The notes: generated by a model not told the origin, from the sequence alone. A stretch of 64,000 nt of DNA from Luteimonas wenzhouensis (GCF_007859305.1 NZ_VOHE01000002.1:186001-250000), one strand, 5' to 3'. Counted from the first letter of the stretch, positions 8,949-17,761 are shown. Translations and numbers: made by a program.

Positions 8949-10298
8949 TCAGGGGGCCGGCGCGTCGACCAGGATCCTGCGCTTGATCTCCTGGTAGTAG
9001 CCGTCGGTGATCCGGTAGAAGAACATCACCCCGCCCATCAGCGCATGGAACACGCCCGGGATCAGGGTCAGCATGAGCGCGATGCCGTTGAGCGCGGTCT
9101 CGCTCTGCGGCTGGTCGGGCACGTAGCCGAAGCCCGCGAGCAGCATGCCGACGATCGCCCCCGCCAGGCCCATCCCGGCCTTCTGGCAGAACGAGATGCC
9201 GCCCATCGCCAGCCCGGCCACGCGGGTGCCCGCCCTGGCGTGGCCGTAGTCCACCGACTCCACCACCGCGGACCAGAACACCGGCGCGTGCAGGTCGACC
9301 ACGAAGCAGATGAGGAAATAGAACACGAAGGCCAGGGCGACGTCGCCGGGGCCCACCAGCAGGTACATCGCCAGGCTGAGCACGCCCACCAGCAGCTGCG
9401 TCCAGCGGAACATCGCCACCTTGCACCAGCGCTTGGTGATCCAGGTCGAGGCGACCATGGCCAGGATCGCGGCGACCACGCCGGTCGCGAGGAAGGCCGA
9501 GAGCAGCCGGGCGTCGCCGCCCAGGTAGTACTTGGCGTAGTAGGCCGCGACCGAGCCGCGCACCACGTAGCCAACGGTGCCGATCACGCACACCGCGCAC
9601 AGCAGCAGCCACTGGTCGTTGCGCAGCAGCAGCCGGGCCTGCTGCAGCAGCGGCGTGCGCTCGACCTGGTGGCGGACGCGTTCGGTGGTGGTGAAGAAGC
9701 AGAACAGGAACAGGACCGCCGCCATCAGCCCCATCAGCCCCATCGCCCAGCGGTAGCCCTCGGCCAGCTGCCCCTGGCCCCAGCGCTCGGCCAGCAGCGG
9801 GACCAGGATCGTCACCAGGAAAGCGGCGACCTTGGCGAAGAACAGCCGGTAGCCGTTGGCCGACAGCCGTTCCTTCGGGTCGGCGGTGAGCACGCCGATC
9901 AGCGAGATGTAGGGAATGGTGACGATGGTGAAGAACAGCGTCACCAGCAGGTAGGTGGCGTAGGCCCAGGCCAGCTTCGCGCCGTAGGCGGCGTCGGGCG
10001 TGGTGAAGGTCAGGAACACCGAAATGCCGAACGGCAGCGCGAACACCAGGAAGTACGGCCGGTAGCGGCCCCAGCGGGTCTCGATGCGGTCGGTCAGCAG
10101 GCCCATCAGCGGATCGGTGACCGCGTCGAACAGGCGCACCACGACCAGCAGCAGGGCGACGTCGGCCGGGCGCAGGCCGTACACGTCGGTGTAGAAGAAC
10201 GTGATGATCAGCATCATCGAGGAGATCACCACGTTCACCGCCATGTCGCCGGCGCCGAACCCGATCTTCTCCAGTACCGACAGCTTGTGGTCCTGCAT
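8949..10298 (-). CDS. GPH-family sugar:cation symporter (MFS), 449 aa
   Basis: This is an inner-membrane transporter of the glycoside-pentoside-hexuronide family (MelB/XynP/AraP type) with about 12 hydrophobic segments. The N-terminal segment LSVLEKIGFGAGDMAVN and the loop DPLMGLLTDRIETRWGRYRPY (residues about 63-83) are GPH hallmarks. Length is typical. The ATG at 10298 has GGGAGGGG directly upstream. It is the first gene of the minus-strand operon with two GH43 genes, divergent from the LysR regulator. It probably imports arabinose or short arabino-oligosaccharides produced in the periplasm. Confidence 0.9.
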   Translation of the reverse strand: MQDHKLSVLEKIGFGAGDMAVNVVISSMMLIITFFYTDVYGLRPADVALLLVVVRLFDAVTDPLMGLLTDRIETRWGRYRPYFLVFALPFGISVFLTFTTPDAAYGAKLAWAYATYLLVTLFFTIVTIPYISLIGVLTADPKERLSANGYRLFFAKVAAFLVTILVPLLAERWGQGQLAEGYRWAMGLMGLMAAVLFLFCFFTTTERVRHQVERTPLLQQARLLLRNDQWLLLCAVCVIGTVGYVVRGSVAAYYAKYYLGGDARLLSAFLATGVVAAILAMVASTWITKRWCKVAMFRWTQLLVGVLSLAMYLLVGPGDVALAFVFYFLICFVVDLHAPVFWSAVVESVDYGHARAGTRVAGLAMGGISFCQKAGMGLAGAIVGMLLAGFGYVPDQPQSETALNGIALMLTLIPGVFHALMGGVMFFYRITDGYYQEIKRRILVDAPAP

Positions 10299-10414
10299 CG
10301 CCCCTCCCGAGGGTGCCGCGGCCGGTCGGGGCGCGGTCGGCCCGGGCCGCGTCTGCGCGCGGTTCCGGACGGAACCATTCTGGCCACGCGGAGGGATATG
10401 CAACAAATAGGAAA

Positions 10415-10441
10415 ATCGTGATAATCGATTGCAATGACGAT
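10415..10441. promoter_or_regulatory. Inverted repeat in the transporter/lysR divergent promoter
   Basis: ATCGT (10415-10419) is mirrored by ACGAT (10437-10441) around a central ATCGAT (10424-10429), inside the only AT-rich part of the 148-nt gap. Long dyads of this kind in a divergent lysR promoter are typical of autoregulatory LysR sites. The same ATCGAT core recurs in the dyad at 11448-11484. Binding is inferred. Confidence 0.5.
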
Positions 10442-10446
10442 ATAGG

Positions 10447-11451
10447 ATGCCTGCCGTGCCCAGTCCGCCCTGGTTCGTCCGCGCCCGCGTCAAGACCCGC
10501 CAGCTGATGCTGCTGATCGCGATCGAGGAGCACGGCAACATCCACCGCGCCGCCGAGTCGCTGAACATGTCGCAGCCGGCCGCCTCCAAGCTGCTCAAGG
10601 ACCTCGAGGACCTGATCGGGGTGCAGCTGTTCGAACGCCTGCCGCGGGGCATGCGCGCGACCTGGTACGGCGAGAGCCTGATCCGCCACGCGCGCATCGC
10701 CCTGGCCAGCCTCGGCGAGGCCGGCGCCGAGATCGAGGCGCTGCGCGCCGGCCACGCCGGCAACGTCTCGGTGGGCGCGATCTCCGGCCCGGCCATGACC
10801 CTGCTGCCGCCGGTGCTGGCGGCGCTCAACCGCGAACACCCGGACCTGCGCGTGTCGGTGTCGATCGAGAGCAGCGACGTGCTGCTCGAGCAGCTGGCGC
10901 AGAACCGCATCGACCTGATGATCGGGCGCCTGTTCCCGCGCCATGACAAGCGCAACCTGCACTACGAGGCGATCTCGGAAGAGGAGGTCTGCGCGATCTG
11001 CCGCCCCGGCCATCCCATGCTCGCCGACGGCACGCCGTCCCTGGCCGACCTGGCGGCCCTGCCCTGGGTGCTGCCGCCCGAGGGCAGCGTGCTGCGCCAC
11101 CGCTTCGAGCTCATGTTCCAGAACGCGGGCCTGGAGGTGCCGCGGCGGGTGATCGCCACCGCGGCCCTGGTGCTGGTGCCGCGGCTGCTCGAGGACGGCG
11201 ACCACCTGGCGGTGGTGCCGGTGGACGTGGCCCGCCACTACGCGCGCCACGGCGCGGTCCGGATCCTGCCGGTGGACCTGTCCTGCGGCATGGACTCGTT
11301 CGGCTTCATTACCCGCACCGACTGGCTGCTCTCGCCCGGCGCACGGACGGTGCTGGCGGCGCTGAAGTCGGCAGCCGCGGACATCTACCCTGCACCGCGG
11401 CCGTCGCGGCCCGCCGCGGGACGGCGCCGCCGGGAACCGGCCGACGCATAA
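10447..11451 (+). CDS. LysR-family transcriptional regulator, 334 aa
   Basis: This is a LysR-type regulator with a winged helix-turn-helix at about residues 17-75 (AIEEHGNIHRAAESLNMSQ) and a co-inducer-binding domain to about residue 310. The wording resembles GbpR-type regulators of sugar genes. It is divergent from the transporter-GH43 operon and followed by the arabonate dehydratase, so it is the likely local arabinose regulator. Its TAA stop overlaps the left arm of the palindrome in front of the dehydratase gene. Shine-Dalgarno support for the ATG is weak; a GTG nine bases downstream is an alternative. The tail after about residue 315 is Arg/Pro-rich. Confidence 0.88.
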   Translation: MPAVPSPPWFVRARVKTRQLMLLIAIEEHGNIHRAAESLNMSQPAASKLLKDLEDLIGVQLFERLPRGMRATWYGESLIRHARIALASLGEAGAEIEALRAGHAGNVSVGAISGPAMTLLPPVLAALNREHPDLRVSVSIESSDVLLEQLAQNRIDLMIGRLFPRHDKRNLHYEAISEEEVCAICRPGHPMLADGTPSLADLAALPWVLPPEGSVLRHRFELMFQNAGLEVPRRVIATAALVLVPRLLEDGDHLAVVPVDVARHYARHGAVRILPVDLSCGMDSFGFITRTDWLLSPGARTVLAALKSAAADIYPAPRPSRPAAGRRRREPADA

Positions 11452-11484
11452 CAACCCGCATATCGATATCGGGAGAATTGTTAT
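11448..11484. promoter_or_regulatory. Nested palindrome upstream of arabonate dehydratase
   Basis: The outer arms ATAACAA (11448-11454) and TTGTTAT (11478-11484) match perfectly. Between them lie CCCG/CGGG and the perfect ten-base palindrome ATATCGATAT (11460-11469). It is AT-rich in an otherwise GC-rich region, overlaps the lysR stop codon and lies about 54 nt before the predicted start of the ilvD-type transcript, where LysR activators usually bind. Confidence 0.6.
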
Positions 11485-11513
11485 TTTTCGGGCATGAGTA
11501 CGCCCGGTAGGAT
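11485..11513 (+). promoter_or_regulatory. Candidate sigma70-type promoter for the ilvD-GH127 genes
   Basis: A fair -10 (TAGGAT, 11508-11513) follows a poor -35 (TTTTCG, 11485-11490) at 17-nt spacing, directly next to the palindrome. A weak -35 beside an operator is what an activator-dependent promoter looks like. No start-site data support it. Confidence 0.35.
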
Positions 11514-11596
11514 CGCCGTGGAGCAGGTCGGGGCCGGTCCGGTCGGATCCGCCTCCGGCCATCCATCGTCCACGGGCAGGAAGGATCCCCGACCGC

Positions 11597-13324
11597 ATGA
11601 GCGCCCCTCCCAGGAAACCGGGCCGTCGCAGCCAGCAGTGGTTTGGCCGCGACGGCAAGCAGGGCTTCTATTACCGCAGCTGGCTCAAGGGCATGGGTGT
11701 CCCGCACGAGATGTTCGACGGGCGCCCGGTGATCGGCATCTGCAACACCTGGTCGGAGCTCACGCCCTGCAACAGCTCCTTCCGCGAGCTGGCTGAGTAC
11801 GTCAAGCGCGGCGTGTACGAGGCCGGCGGCTTCCCGCTCGAGTTCCCGGTGATGTCGCTGGGCGAGACCCAGATCCGCCCGACCGCGATGCTGTACCGCA
11901 ACCTCGCGGCGATGGACGTGGAGGAATCGATCCGCGCCAACCCCATCGACGGCGTGGTGCTGCTGATGGGATGCGACAAGACCACGCCGGCGCTGCTGAT
12001 GGGCGCGGCCAGCGTGGACCTGCCGACGATCGGGGTTTCGGGCGGCCCCTCGCTCTCGGGCAACTGGCGCGGCAAACCGGTGGGTTCGGGCACCGGCGTG
12101 ATCGAGATGTCGGAGATGGTGCGCGCCGGCACCCTCAGCCAGGACGAGTTCAACGAGGCCGAGGCCTGCATGCAGCGTTCGAAGGGCAGCTGCATGACCA
12201 TGGGCACCGCGTCGACGATGGCGTGCATGGTCGAGGCGCTGGGCATGTCGCTGCCGGAGAACGCGGCGATCCCGGCGGTGGACGCGCGCCGGTTCCGCCT
12301 CGCCCACCTGTCGGGCCGGCGCATCGTCGAGATGGTGCGCGAGGACCTGCGCATGTCGAAGGTACTCACCCGCAAGGCCTTCGCCAACGCGATCCGCGCC
12401 AACGCCGCGATCGGCGGCTCGACCAACGCGGTGATCCACCTGCTCGCCATCGCCGGCCGGCTGGGCGTGGACCTGAGTCTGGACGACTGGGACGCGATCG
12501 GCTCGCGGCTGCCCTGCCTGGTCAACCTCAAGCCATCGGGCCAGTACCTGATGGAGGACTTCTATTACGCCGGCGGCCTGCCCGCGGTGCTGCGCGAGAT
12601 CGCCGCCCACCTCGACCTCGACGCGCCCACGGTCAACGGCCGCACCCTGGGCGAGAACATCGCCGACGCGCCGTGCTGGAACCGCGATGTGATCCGGCCG
12701 CTGGCCGAGCCGGTCCGGCCCGAGGCCGGCATCGCCGTGCTGCGCGGCAACCTCGCCCCCGACGGCGCGGTGATCAAGCCCTCGGCGGCCTCGCCGCACC
12801 TGCTGCGGCACCGCGGCCGCGCGGTGGTGTTCGAGGACATCGACGACTTCAAGCGCCGCATCGACGACGAGGCGCTCGAGGTCGATGCCGACAGCATCCT
12901 GGTGCTGAAGAACTGCGGCCCGCGCGGCTATCCGGGCATGGCCGAGGTCGGCAACATGCCGCTGCCGCCGAAACTGCTGCGCCAGGGCGTCACCGACCTG
13001 GTGCGGATCTCCGACGCGCGCATGAGCGGCACCGCGTACGGTACGGTGGTGCTGCACGTTTCGCCCGAAGCCGCCGCGGGCGGCCCGCTGGCGCTGGTGC
13101 GCGAGGGCGACGTGATCGAACTCGACGTGCCCGGCCGCCGCCTGCACCTGGAGGTGGACGAGGCCGAACTCGCGCGCCGGCGCGCGCAGTGGACGGCGCC
13201 GCCGCCGCCCGCGCGCGGCTGGGAGCGCCTCTACGTCCAGCACGTGCAGCAGGCCCACCTCGGCGCCGACCTCGACTTCCTGGTCGGCGGCAGCGGCGAC
13301 GGAGTCGCCGGCGACTCGCATTGA
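11597..13324 (+). CDS. IlvD/Edd-family L-arabonate (sugar acid) dehydratase, 575 aa
   Basis: This is an iron-sulfur dehydratase removing water from a sugar acid, most likely L-arabonate to 2-keto-3-deoxy-L-arabonate, in the cytoplasm. The cluster cysteines fall at Cys58 (ELTPCNSS), Cys126 (MGCDKTT) and Cys199 (GSCMTMGTA), positions close to those of characterised L-arabonate dehydratases. The catalytic serine region RMSGTAYGT is near the C-terminus. The sequence NTWSELTPCN and the length separate it from branched-chain IlvD. It lies downstream of the palindrome at 11448 and ends just before the GH127 gene. Xylonate or another aldonate is a possible alternative substrate. Confidence 0.88.
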   Translation: MSAPPRKPGRRSQQWFGRDGKQGFYYRSWLKGMGVPHEMFDGRPVIGICNTWSELTPCNSSFRELAEYVKRGVYEAGGFPLEFPVMSLGETQIRPTAMLYRNLAAMDVEESIRANPIDGVVLLMGCDKTTPALLMGAASVDLPTIGVSGGPSLSGNWRGKPVGSGTGVIEMSEMVRAGTLSQDEFNEAEACMQRSKGSCMTMGTASTMACMVEALGMSLPENAAIPAVDARRFRLAHLSGRRIVEMVREDLRMSKVLTRKAFANAIRANAAIGGSTNAVIHLLAIAGRLGVDLSLDDWDAIGSRLPCLVNLKPSGQYLMEDFYYAGGLPAVLREIAAHLDLDAPTVNGRTLGENIADAPCWNRDVIRPLAEPVRPEAGIAVLRGNLAPDGAVIKPSAASPHLLRHRGRAVVFEDIDDFKRRIDDEALEVDADSILVLKNCGPRGYPGMAEVGNMPLPPKLLRQGVTDLVRISDARMSGTAYGTVVLHVSPEAAAGGPLALVREGDVIELDVPGRRLHLEVDEAELARRRAQWTAPPPPARGWERLYVQHVQQAHLGADLDFLVGGSGDGVAGDSH

Positions 13325-13338
13325 AGCGGCGACGGGCG

Positions 13339-15783
13339 ATGGGCGGCGGCACGCGGTACGCAACGCCCGACGCGGCGCCCTCGCCTACCCGGCGCGGCTT
13401 CCTCCAGGCCCTGGGCACCGCTGCGGTGGCGCCTCTCCTCCCGGCCGCCGCGGCGGCCCCGGGGCATCCTCGCCCCATGCCCGCGATCGGCCTGGCGGAC
13501 GTGCGGCTGGGGCCGGGCCCGTTCGCGGATGCCCAGGTGCGCAACCTGCGCTACCTGGCCGCGCTCGAGGTCGAACGCCTGCTGGCGCCGTACCGGATCG
13601 AGGCCGGCCTGGCGCCGCGCGCGGAGAAGTACCCGAACTGGGAATCGATGGGGCTGGACGGGCACACCGCCGGCCACGTGCTGTCCGCGCTGGCCTCGCT
13701 GGCCGCGCAGGGCGAACCGCTGGCGGGCGAACGCATCGACGCGATGCTCGCCGGACTGGCCGAATGCCAGCAGGCCAACGGCGATGGCTACCTCGGCGGC
13801 GTGCCGGGCGGTCGCCGGCTCTGGACGCGCATCGCCAGCGGCGAGTTCAAGGCCGAGGCGTTCTCGCTCGACGGCGCCTGGGTGCCGTTCTACAACCTGC
13901 ACAAGATGTACGCCGGCCTGCGCGACGCCTGGCTGCTCGCCGGCCGCCGCGACGCGCGCGACATGCTGCTGCGCTTCGCCGACTGGTGCGAGGCACTGGT
14001 CGCCCACGTCGACGACGCCACCCTGCAGCGCATCCTCGATACCGAGCACGGCGGCATGAACGAGGTGCTGGCCGACTGCTTCGCGATCAGCGGCGAACGC
14101 CGCTACCTGCGCCTGGCGCGCCGCTTCAGCCACCGCGCCCTGCTCGAGCCGCTGCTGCGCCGCGAAGACCGCCTCGACGGCCTGCACGCCAACACCCAGA
14201 TCCCGAAGGTGATCGGCTTCGCCCGCATCGGCGAGCTCGACGGCGACCAGGCCTGGATCGATGCCGCGCGCTTCTTCTGGGAAACCGTGGCCCTGCGCCG
14301 CAGCGTCGCCTTCGGCGGCAACAGCGTGCGCGAGCACTTCCACCCGGTCGACGACGCCTCGACCCTGCTGGCCTCGCGCGAGGGTCCGGAGACCTGCAAC
14401 AGCTACAACATGCTGCGCCTGACCGCGCTGTTGCACCGGCTCGATCCGCAGCCGCGCTACGCCGACTTCTACGAGCGGGTGCTGTACAACCACATCCTGT
14501 CCACCCAGCATCCCGGGCACGGCGGGCTGGTGTACTTCACCCCGGTCCGGCCGCGCCACTACCGGGTCTATTCGCAGCCGACGCAGTGCTTCTGGTGCTG
14601 CGTGGGCAGCGGGCTGGAGAACCACGCCCGCCACGGCGCCTTCGCCTGCTCCCACGACGGCGAGACGTTGTCGGTGAACCTGTACATGCCGGCGCACGTC
14701 CACTGGCGCGAGCGTGGCGTGCGCCTGGAACAGCGCACGCGCTTCCCCGACGAGCCACGCACGCGGCTGGAACTCGCGCTGGACGCGCCCCGCGCGTTCA
14801 CCCTGCGCCTGCGGCATCCGGCCTGGCTCGAGGGGCCGCTGCAGGTGCGGATCAACGGCCGGCCCCGGCCGCTGGCCTCCGCGCCCGGGCAGTGGGCCGA
14901 CATCGCGCGCACCTGGTCGGACGGCGACCGGGTGGAGGTGGAGCTGCCCATGCACACGCGGGTCGAGCCGCTGTTCGCCGACCACGACTGGGTGGCGCTG
15001 ATGCACGGCCCGCTGCTGCTGGCGGCGCGCACCGGCGAGGAGGACCTCGAGGGCCTCGTCGCCGACGACGGCCGCGGCAGCCATATCGCGCCCGGCCCGT
15101 ACCTGCCGATGGACGGCGCGCCGATGCTGGTGGGCGCGCGCGACGCGCTGGCCTCGCACGTGCGGCCCGTGCCCGGCGCCCCGCCGCTGACGTTCGAGGC
15201 CGATGCGCTGCTGCGCCCGGCAAGCGCCCGCGGCCTGCGGCTGGAGCCCTTCTTCCGCATCCACGACGCGCGCTACGCGTGCTACTGGCGGACCACGACC
15301 GAGGCCGGCTATCCGGCGGTGCTGGCGGCGTTCGAGGCCGCCGAGCGCGAGCGCCAGGCGCTGGAGGCGCGCACCCTCGACCGGGTGCAACCGGGCGAGC
15401 AGCAGCCGGAGATCGAGCACGGGTACGCCGGCGAGGAATCGGCCACCGGCCAGCTGCTCGGGCGGCGCTGGCGCGACGCGCGCGGCTGGTTCGGCTACCG
15501 GCTGGCGCCGCGGCGCGACGCTTCCGCGCCGCCGCGGGCGCTGATGCTGGTGCTGTTCGGCGGCGACTGGAACGTGGCCATGGACGTGGAGGCCGGCGGC
15601 GAGGTGGTCGAACGCATCGTCTTCGAAGGCGGTGGCCGCGACGACTTCGACACCCGGCTCATCCCCCTGCCCCAGGCGCTCGCCGCGCGCGCCGGCGCCG
15701 AGGGTCTCGAGCTGCGCTTCATCGCCCGCGACGGACGCCGCACCCCGCGCGTGTTCGAAGTGCGGCTGTTGTCGGGCGAGTGA
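13339..15783 (+). CDS. GH127 beta-L-arabinofuranosidase, Tat-exported, 814 aa
   Basis: This is a cysteine-dependent glycosidase of the former DUF1680 family (GH127), acting on beta-L-arabinofuranosides. A Tat signal is visible at about residues 15-40: PTRRGFLQALG followed by an Ala/Pro-rich hydrophobic stretch. Zinc/catalytic residues of the family are present: Glu351 and Cys353 in PETCNSYNM, and Cys420-Cys421 in CFWCCVGSG, where the first is the expected nucleophile. The core is followed by beta-sandwich domains and a C-terminal accessory domain (about 680-814). It starts 14 nt after the dehydratase stop. A TTG at 13321 could add six residues. The specificity call is by family. Confidence 0.88.
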   Translation: MGGGTRYATPDAAPSPTRRGFLQALGTAAVAPLLPAAAAAPGHPRPMPAIGLADVRLGPGPFADAQVRNLRYLAALEVERLLAPYRIEAGLAPRAEKYPNWESMGLDGHTAGHVLSALASLAAQGEPLAGERIDAMLAGLAECQQANGDGYLGGVPGGRRLWTRIASGEFKAEAFSLDGAWVPFYNLHKMYAGLRDAWLLAGRRDARDMLLRFADWCEALVAHVDDATLQRILDTEHGGMNEVLADCFAISGERRYLRLARRFSHRALLEPLLRREDRLDGLHANTQIPKVIGFARIGELDGDQAWIDAARFFWETVALRRSVAFGGNSVREHFHPVDDASTLLASREGPETCNSYNMLRLTALLHRLDPQPRYADFYERVLYNHILSTQHPGHGGLVYFTPVRPRHYRVYSQPTQCFWCCVGSGLENHARHGAFACSHDGETLSVNLYMPAHVHWRERGVRLEQRTRFPDEPRTRLELALDAPRAFTLRLRHPAWLEGPLQVRINGRPRPLASAPGQWADIARTWSDGDRVEVELPMHTRVEPLFADHDWVALMHGPLLLAARTGEEDLEGLVADDGRGSHIAPGPYLPMDGAPMLVGARDALASHVRPVPGAPPLTFEADALLRPASARGLRLEPFFRIHDARYACYWRTTTEAGYPAVLAAFEAAERERQALEARTLDRVQPGEQQPEIEHGYAGEESATGQLLGRRWRDARGWFGYRLAPRRDASAPPRALMLVLFGGDWNVAMDVEAGGEVVERIVFEGGGRDDFDTRLIPLPQALAARAGAEGLELRFIARDGRRTPRVFEVRLLSGE

Positions 15784-15801
15784 TCCGTGGCGGGCGCGCC
15801 C

Positions 15802-16578
15802 TCAGCCCAGCGCGGCTTCGAGCAGCCGTCGGATCACCGCCTGCGCCCGCGTCGCCTTCGCCTCATCGTAGGCGAAGCTGTCCTCGTCCATGTAGATGCG
15901 CTGGCTGATCTCCAGCTGCACGGCCTCGATGCCGCGCGCGGGATCGGCGTAGTGGCGGGTGATGTAGCCGCCCTTGAAGCGGCCGTTGTGGACCCAGTCG
16001 TAGCCGTCCTGCGCGGCAAGCACCGCTTCCAGCCGCGCGCGCAGTTCCGGCGAGGCGCTGGCGCCGCCGGCGGTGCCGAGGTTGAGGTCGGGCAACCGGC
16101 CCTCGAACAGGAACGGCAGCTCGCCGCGGATCGAGTGGCCCTCCCACAGCACCAGGCGGCCGTGCGCGGCGCGCAGGCGCGCCAGTTCGCCGCGCAGCGC
16201 CTCGTGGTAGGGGCGCCAGTAGCGCTCCACCCGCGCGCGCACCTCGGTTTCGTCGGGCGCCTGGCCCTCGAGGTAGACCGGCTCTCCGGAGAAGCGCACG
16301 ACCGGGCACAGCCCCGTCGTGTTCTGGCCCGGATACAGCGAGACATCGTCCTCGCCGCGGTTGAGGTCGATCACGTAGCGCGAGAAGCGCGGCACCAGCA
16401 CCGAGGCGCCCAGCTCGCGCGCGAACGCGTACAGGCGCGCGATGTGCCAGTCGGTATCGGGCACGCGCCGCGCCTGCGGCGTCAGCCGCGCGGCGATGTC
16501 GTCGGGTACGAGGGTGCCGTCGTGCGGCAGGCTCACCAGCAATGGCGCCGTGCCGCGATGCAGGGTGAAGATTTCCAT
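15802..16578 (-). CDS. hutG: N-formylglutamate amidohydrolase family protein, 258 aa
   Basis: This matches HutG-type deformylases, which hydrolyse N-formyl-L-glutamate to formate and glutamate as the last step of one histidine-degradation route. Visible family segments are LLVSLPHDGT (residues about 12-21), FSRYVIDLNRGED (66-78) with likely metal ligands, WEGHSI (about 146-151) and the C-terminal QLEISQRIYMDE. It has no signal peptide. It is flanked by arabinose genes on the opposite strand and no other hut gene is in the window, so its link to histidine use here is uncertain. A deformylase acting on another N-formyl amino acid is possible. Confidence 0.88.
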   Translation of the reverse strand: MEIFTLHRGTAPLLVSLPHDGTLVPDDIAARLTPQARRVPDTDWHIARLYAFARELGASVLVPRFSRYVIDLNRGEDDVSLYPGQNTTGLCPVVRFSGEPVYLEGQAPDETEVRARVERYWRPYHEALRGELARLRAAHGRLVLWEGHSIRGELPFLFEGRLPDLNLGTAGGASASPELRARLEAVLAAQDGYDWVHNGRFKGGYITRHYADPARGIEAVQLEISQRIYMDEDSFAYDEAKATRAQAVIRRLLEAALG

Positions 16579-16733
16579 GGCCGGGATTGTACGGTCCCGC
16601 GACCGCACCCGGCCCGTGTCCCGCCCGCCACTTCCGTCCGCGGCCGTCGCCATCCCCGCGCCGCGCATGCCTTCCCCCTGCCGTCCCCTTCCCCGCATCC
16701 CGTGCCCGGATGCGCACCGCAAAGGATCCGCCG

Positions 16734-17720
16734 ATGAAACGCCTGCTGCCGACCGCCTGCCTCCTGCTGGCCGCCTGCGCCAACGCCGGCCCCGCGCCCC
16801 ATGGCGCCCCCAATCCGCTGATCACCGATCGCCATACCGCCGACCCGGCGCCGCTGGTCGTCGGCGACACACTCTACCTCTACGTCGGCCACGACATGGC
16901 GCGCGGCGAGGAGATGTTCAACATCGTCGAGTGGCGGGTGTACTCGACCACCGACATGGCGAGCTGGACCGACCACGGCCCGGTCATGAAGCCGACCGAC
17001 TTCCAGTGGGCCAGCCGCGATGCCTGGGCCTCGCAGGCGATCGAAAGGGACGGCAAGTTCTACTTCTACGCCACGGTCGAGCACGACCGGACCCGGCCGG
17101 GCAAGGCGATCGGCGTGGCGGTGTCCGACAGCCCGACCGGGCCCTTCGTCGATGCGCGCGGCACCGCGCTGGTCAGCAACGACATGACGCCGCAGGGGCC
17201 GCACACCTGGGACGACATCGACCCGACCGTCTTCATCGACGACGACGGCACCGCCTGGCTGATGTGGGGCAACGCCAACTTCTACTACGCGCGCCTGAAG
17301 CCCGACATGGTCGAACTCGACGGCCCGATCCTGCAGGCCGAACTGCCCAAGTACGAGGAAGGCCCATGGGTGCACAAGCGCGGCGACACCTACTACCTGA
17401 CCTACGCCTCACGGGACCCGTCGCTGTCGGAGGATGAGCTGGTGTCCTATGCCACCGCGCCCTCCATCACCGGGCCGTGGACCTATCGCGGCGAGATCAG
17501 CGGCCCGGCGGAGAACAGCTTCACGATCCACCCGGGGATCGTGGAGTTCAAGGGCCAGTGGTACTTCTTCTACCACAACGGCGTGCTGACGGTCGGCGAC
17601 CATGCCGGCGGGCTCGGTCGCCGCGCGGTGGCGGTCGAGCACCTGTACTACGACGCCGACGGCGGCATCGTCCCGATCGAGCACACCCGCGAGGGCGTGT
17701 CCGCGCCGCGCAAGCCCTGA
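16734..17720 (+). CDS. GH43 glycosidase, lipoprotein, 328 aa
   Basis: This is a five-bladed GH43 propeller with the triad Asp in HTADPAPLV (about residue 36), Asp in WDDIDPTVF and Glu in EEGPWVHK. The N-terminus MKRLLPTACLLLAAC is a lipoprotein signal with the acylated cysteine at residue 15, so the enzyme is membrane-anchored. It resembles arabinofuranosidase/beta-xylosidase-type GH43 proteins, but the linkage cannot be read from sequence. GGATCC lies before the ATG at 16734. It is the right-hand end of the arabinose locus and converges on the glutathione reductase gene. Confidence 0.87.
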   Translation: MKRLLPTACLLLAACANAGPAPHGAPNPLITDRHTADPAPLVVGDTLYLYVGHDMARGEEMFNIVEWRVYSTTDMASWTDHGPVMKPTDFQWASRDAWASQAIERDGKFYFYATVEHDRTRPGKAIGVAVSDSPTGPFVDARGTALVSNDMTPQGPHTWDDIDPTVFIDDDGTAWLMWGNANFYYARLKPDMVELDGPILQAELPKYEEGPWVHKRGDTYYLTYASRDPSLSEDELVSYATAPSITGPWTYRGEISGPAENSFTIHPGIVEFKGQWYFFYHNGVLTVGDHAGGLGRRAVAVEHLYYDADGGIVPIEHTREGVSAPRKP

Positions 17721-17743
17721 GTCCCTGCCTGCGCACGGAGGCG

Positions 17744-17761
17744 ATGCGCGCCGTCGCGCAT
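17744..17761. terminator. Hairpin between convergent GH43 and gor genes
   Basis: ATGCGCG and CGCGCAT form a perfect 7-bp stem with a CCGT loop in the 71-nt convergent gap. No T-tract follows on either strand, so this is only a candidate terminator. Confidence 0.4.

Noticed and set aside
8058-10421. A 787-codon plus-strand frame opposite the GH43 and symporter genes
   Set aside because: Composition is biased (His, Gln, Arg, Val) and no family is visible; the minus strand carries recognisable genes with overlaps and ribosome sites.
13321-13323. TTG as start of the GH127 gene
   Set aside because: It is in frame and would add six residues, but the ATG at 13339 keeps the whole Tat signal and is the simpler choice.
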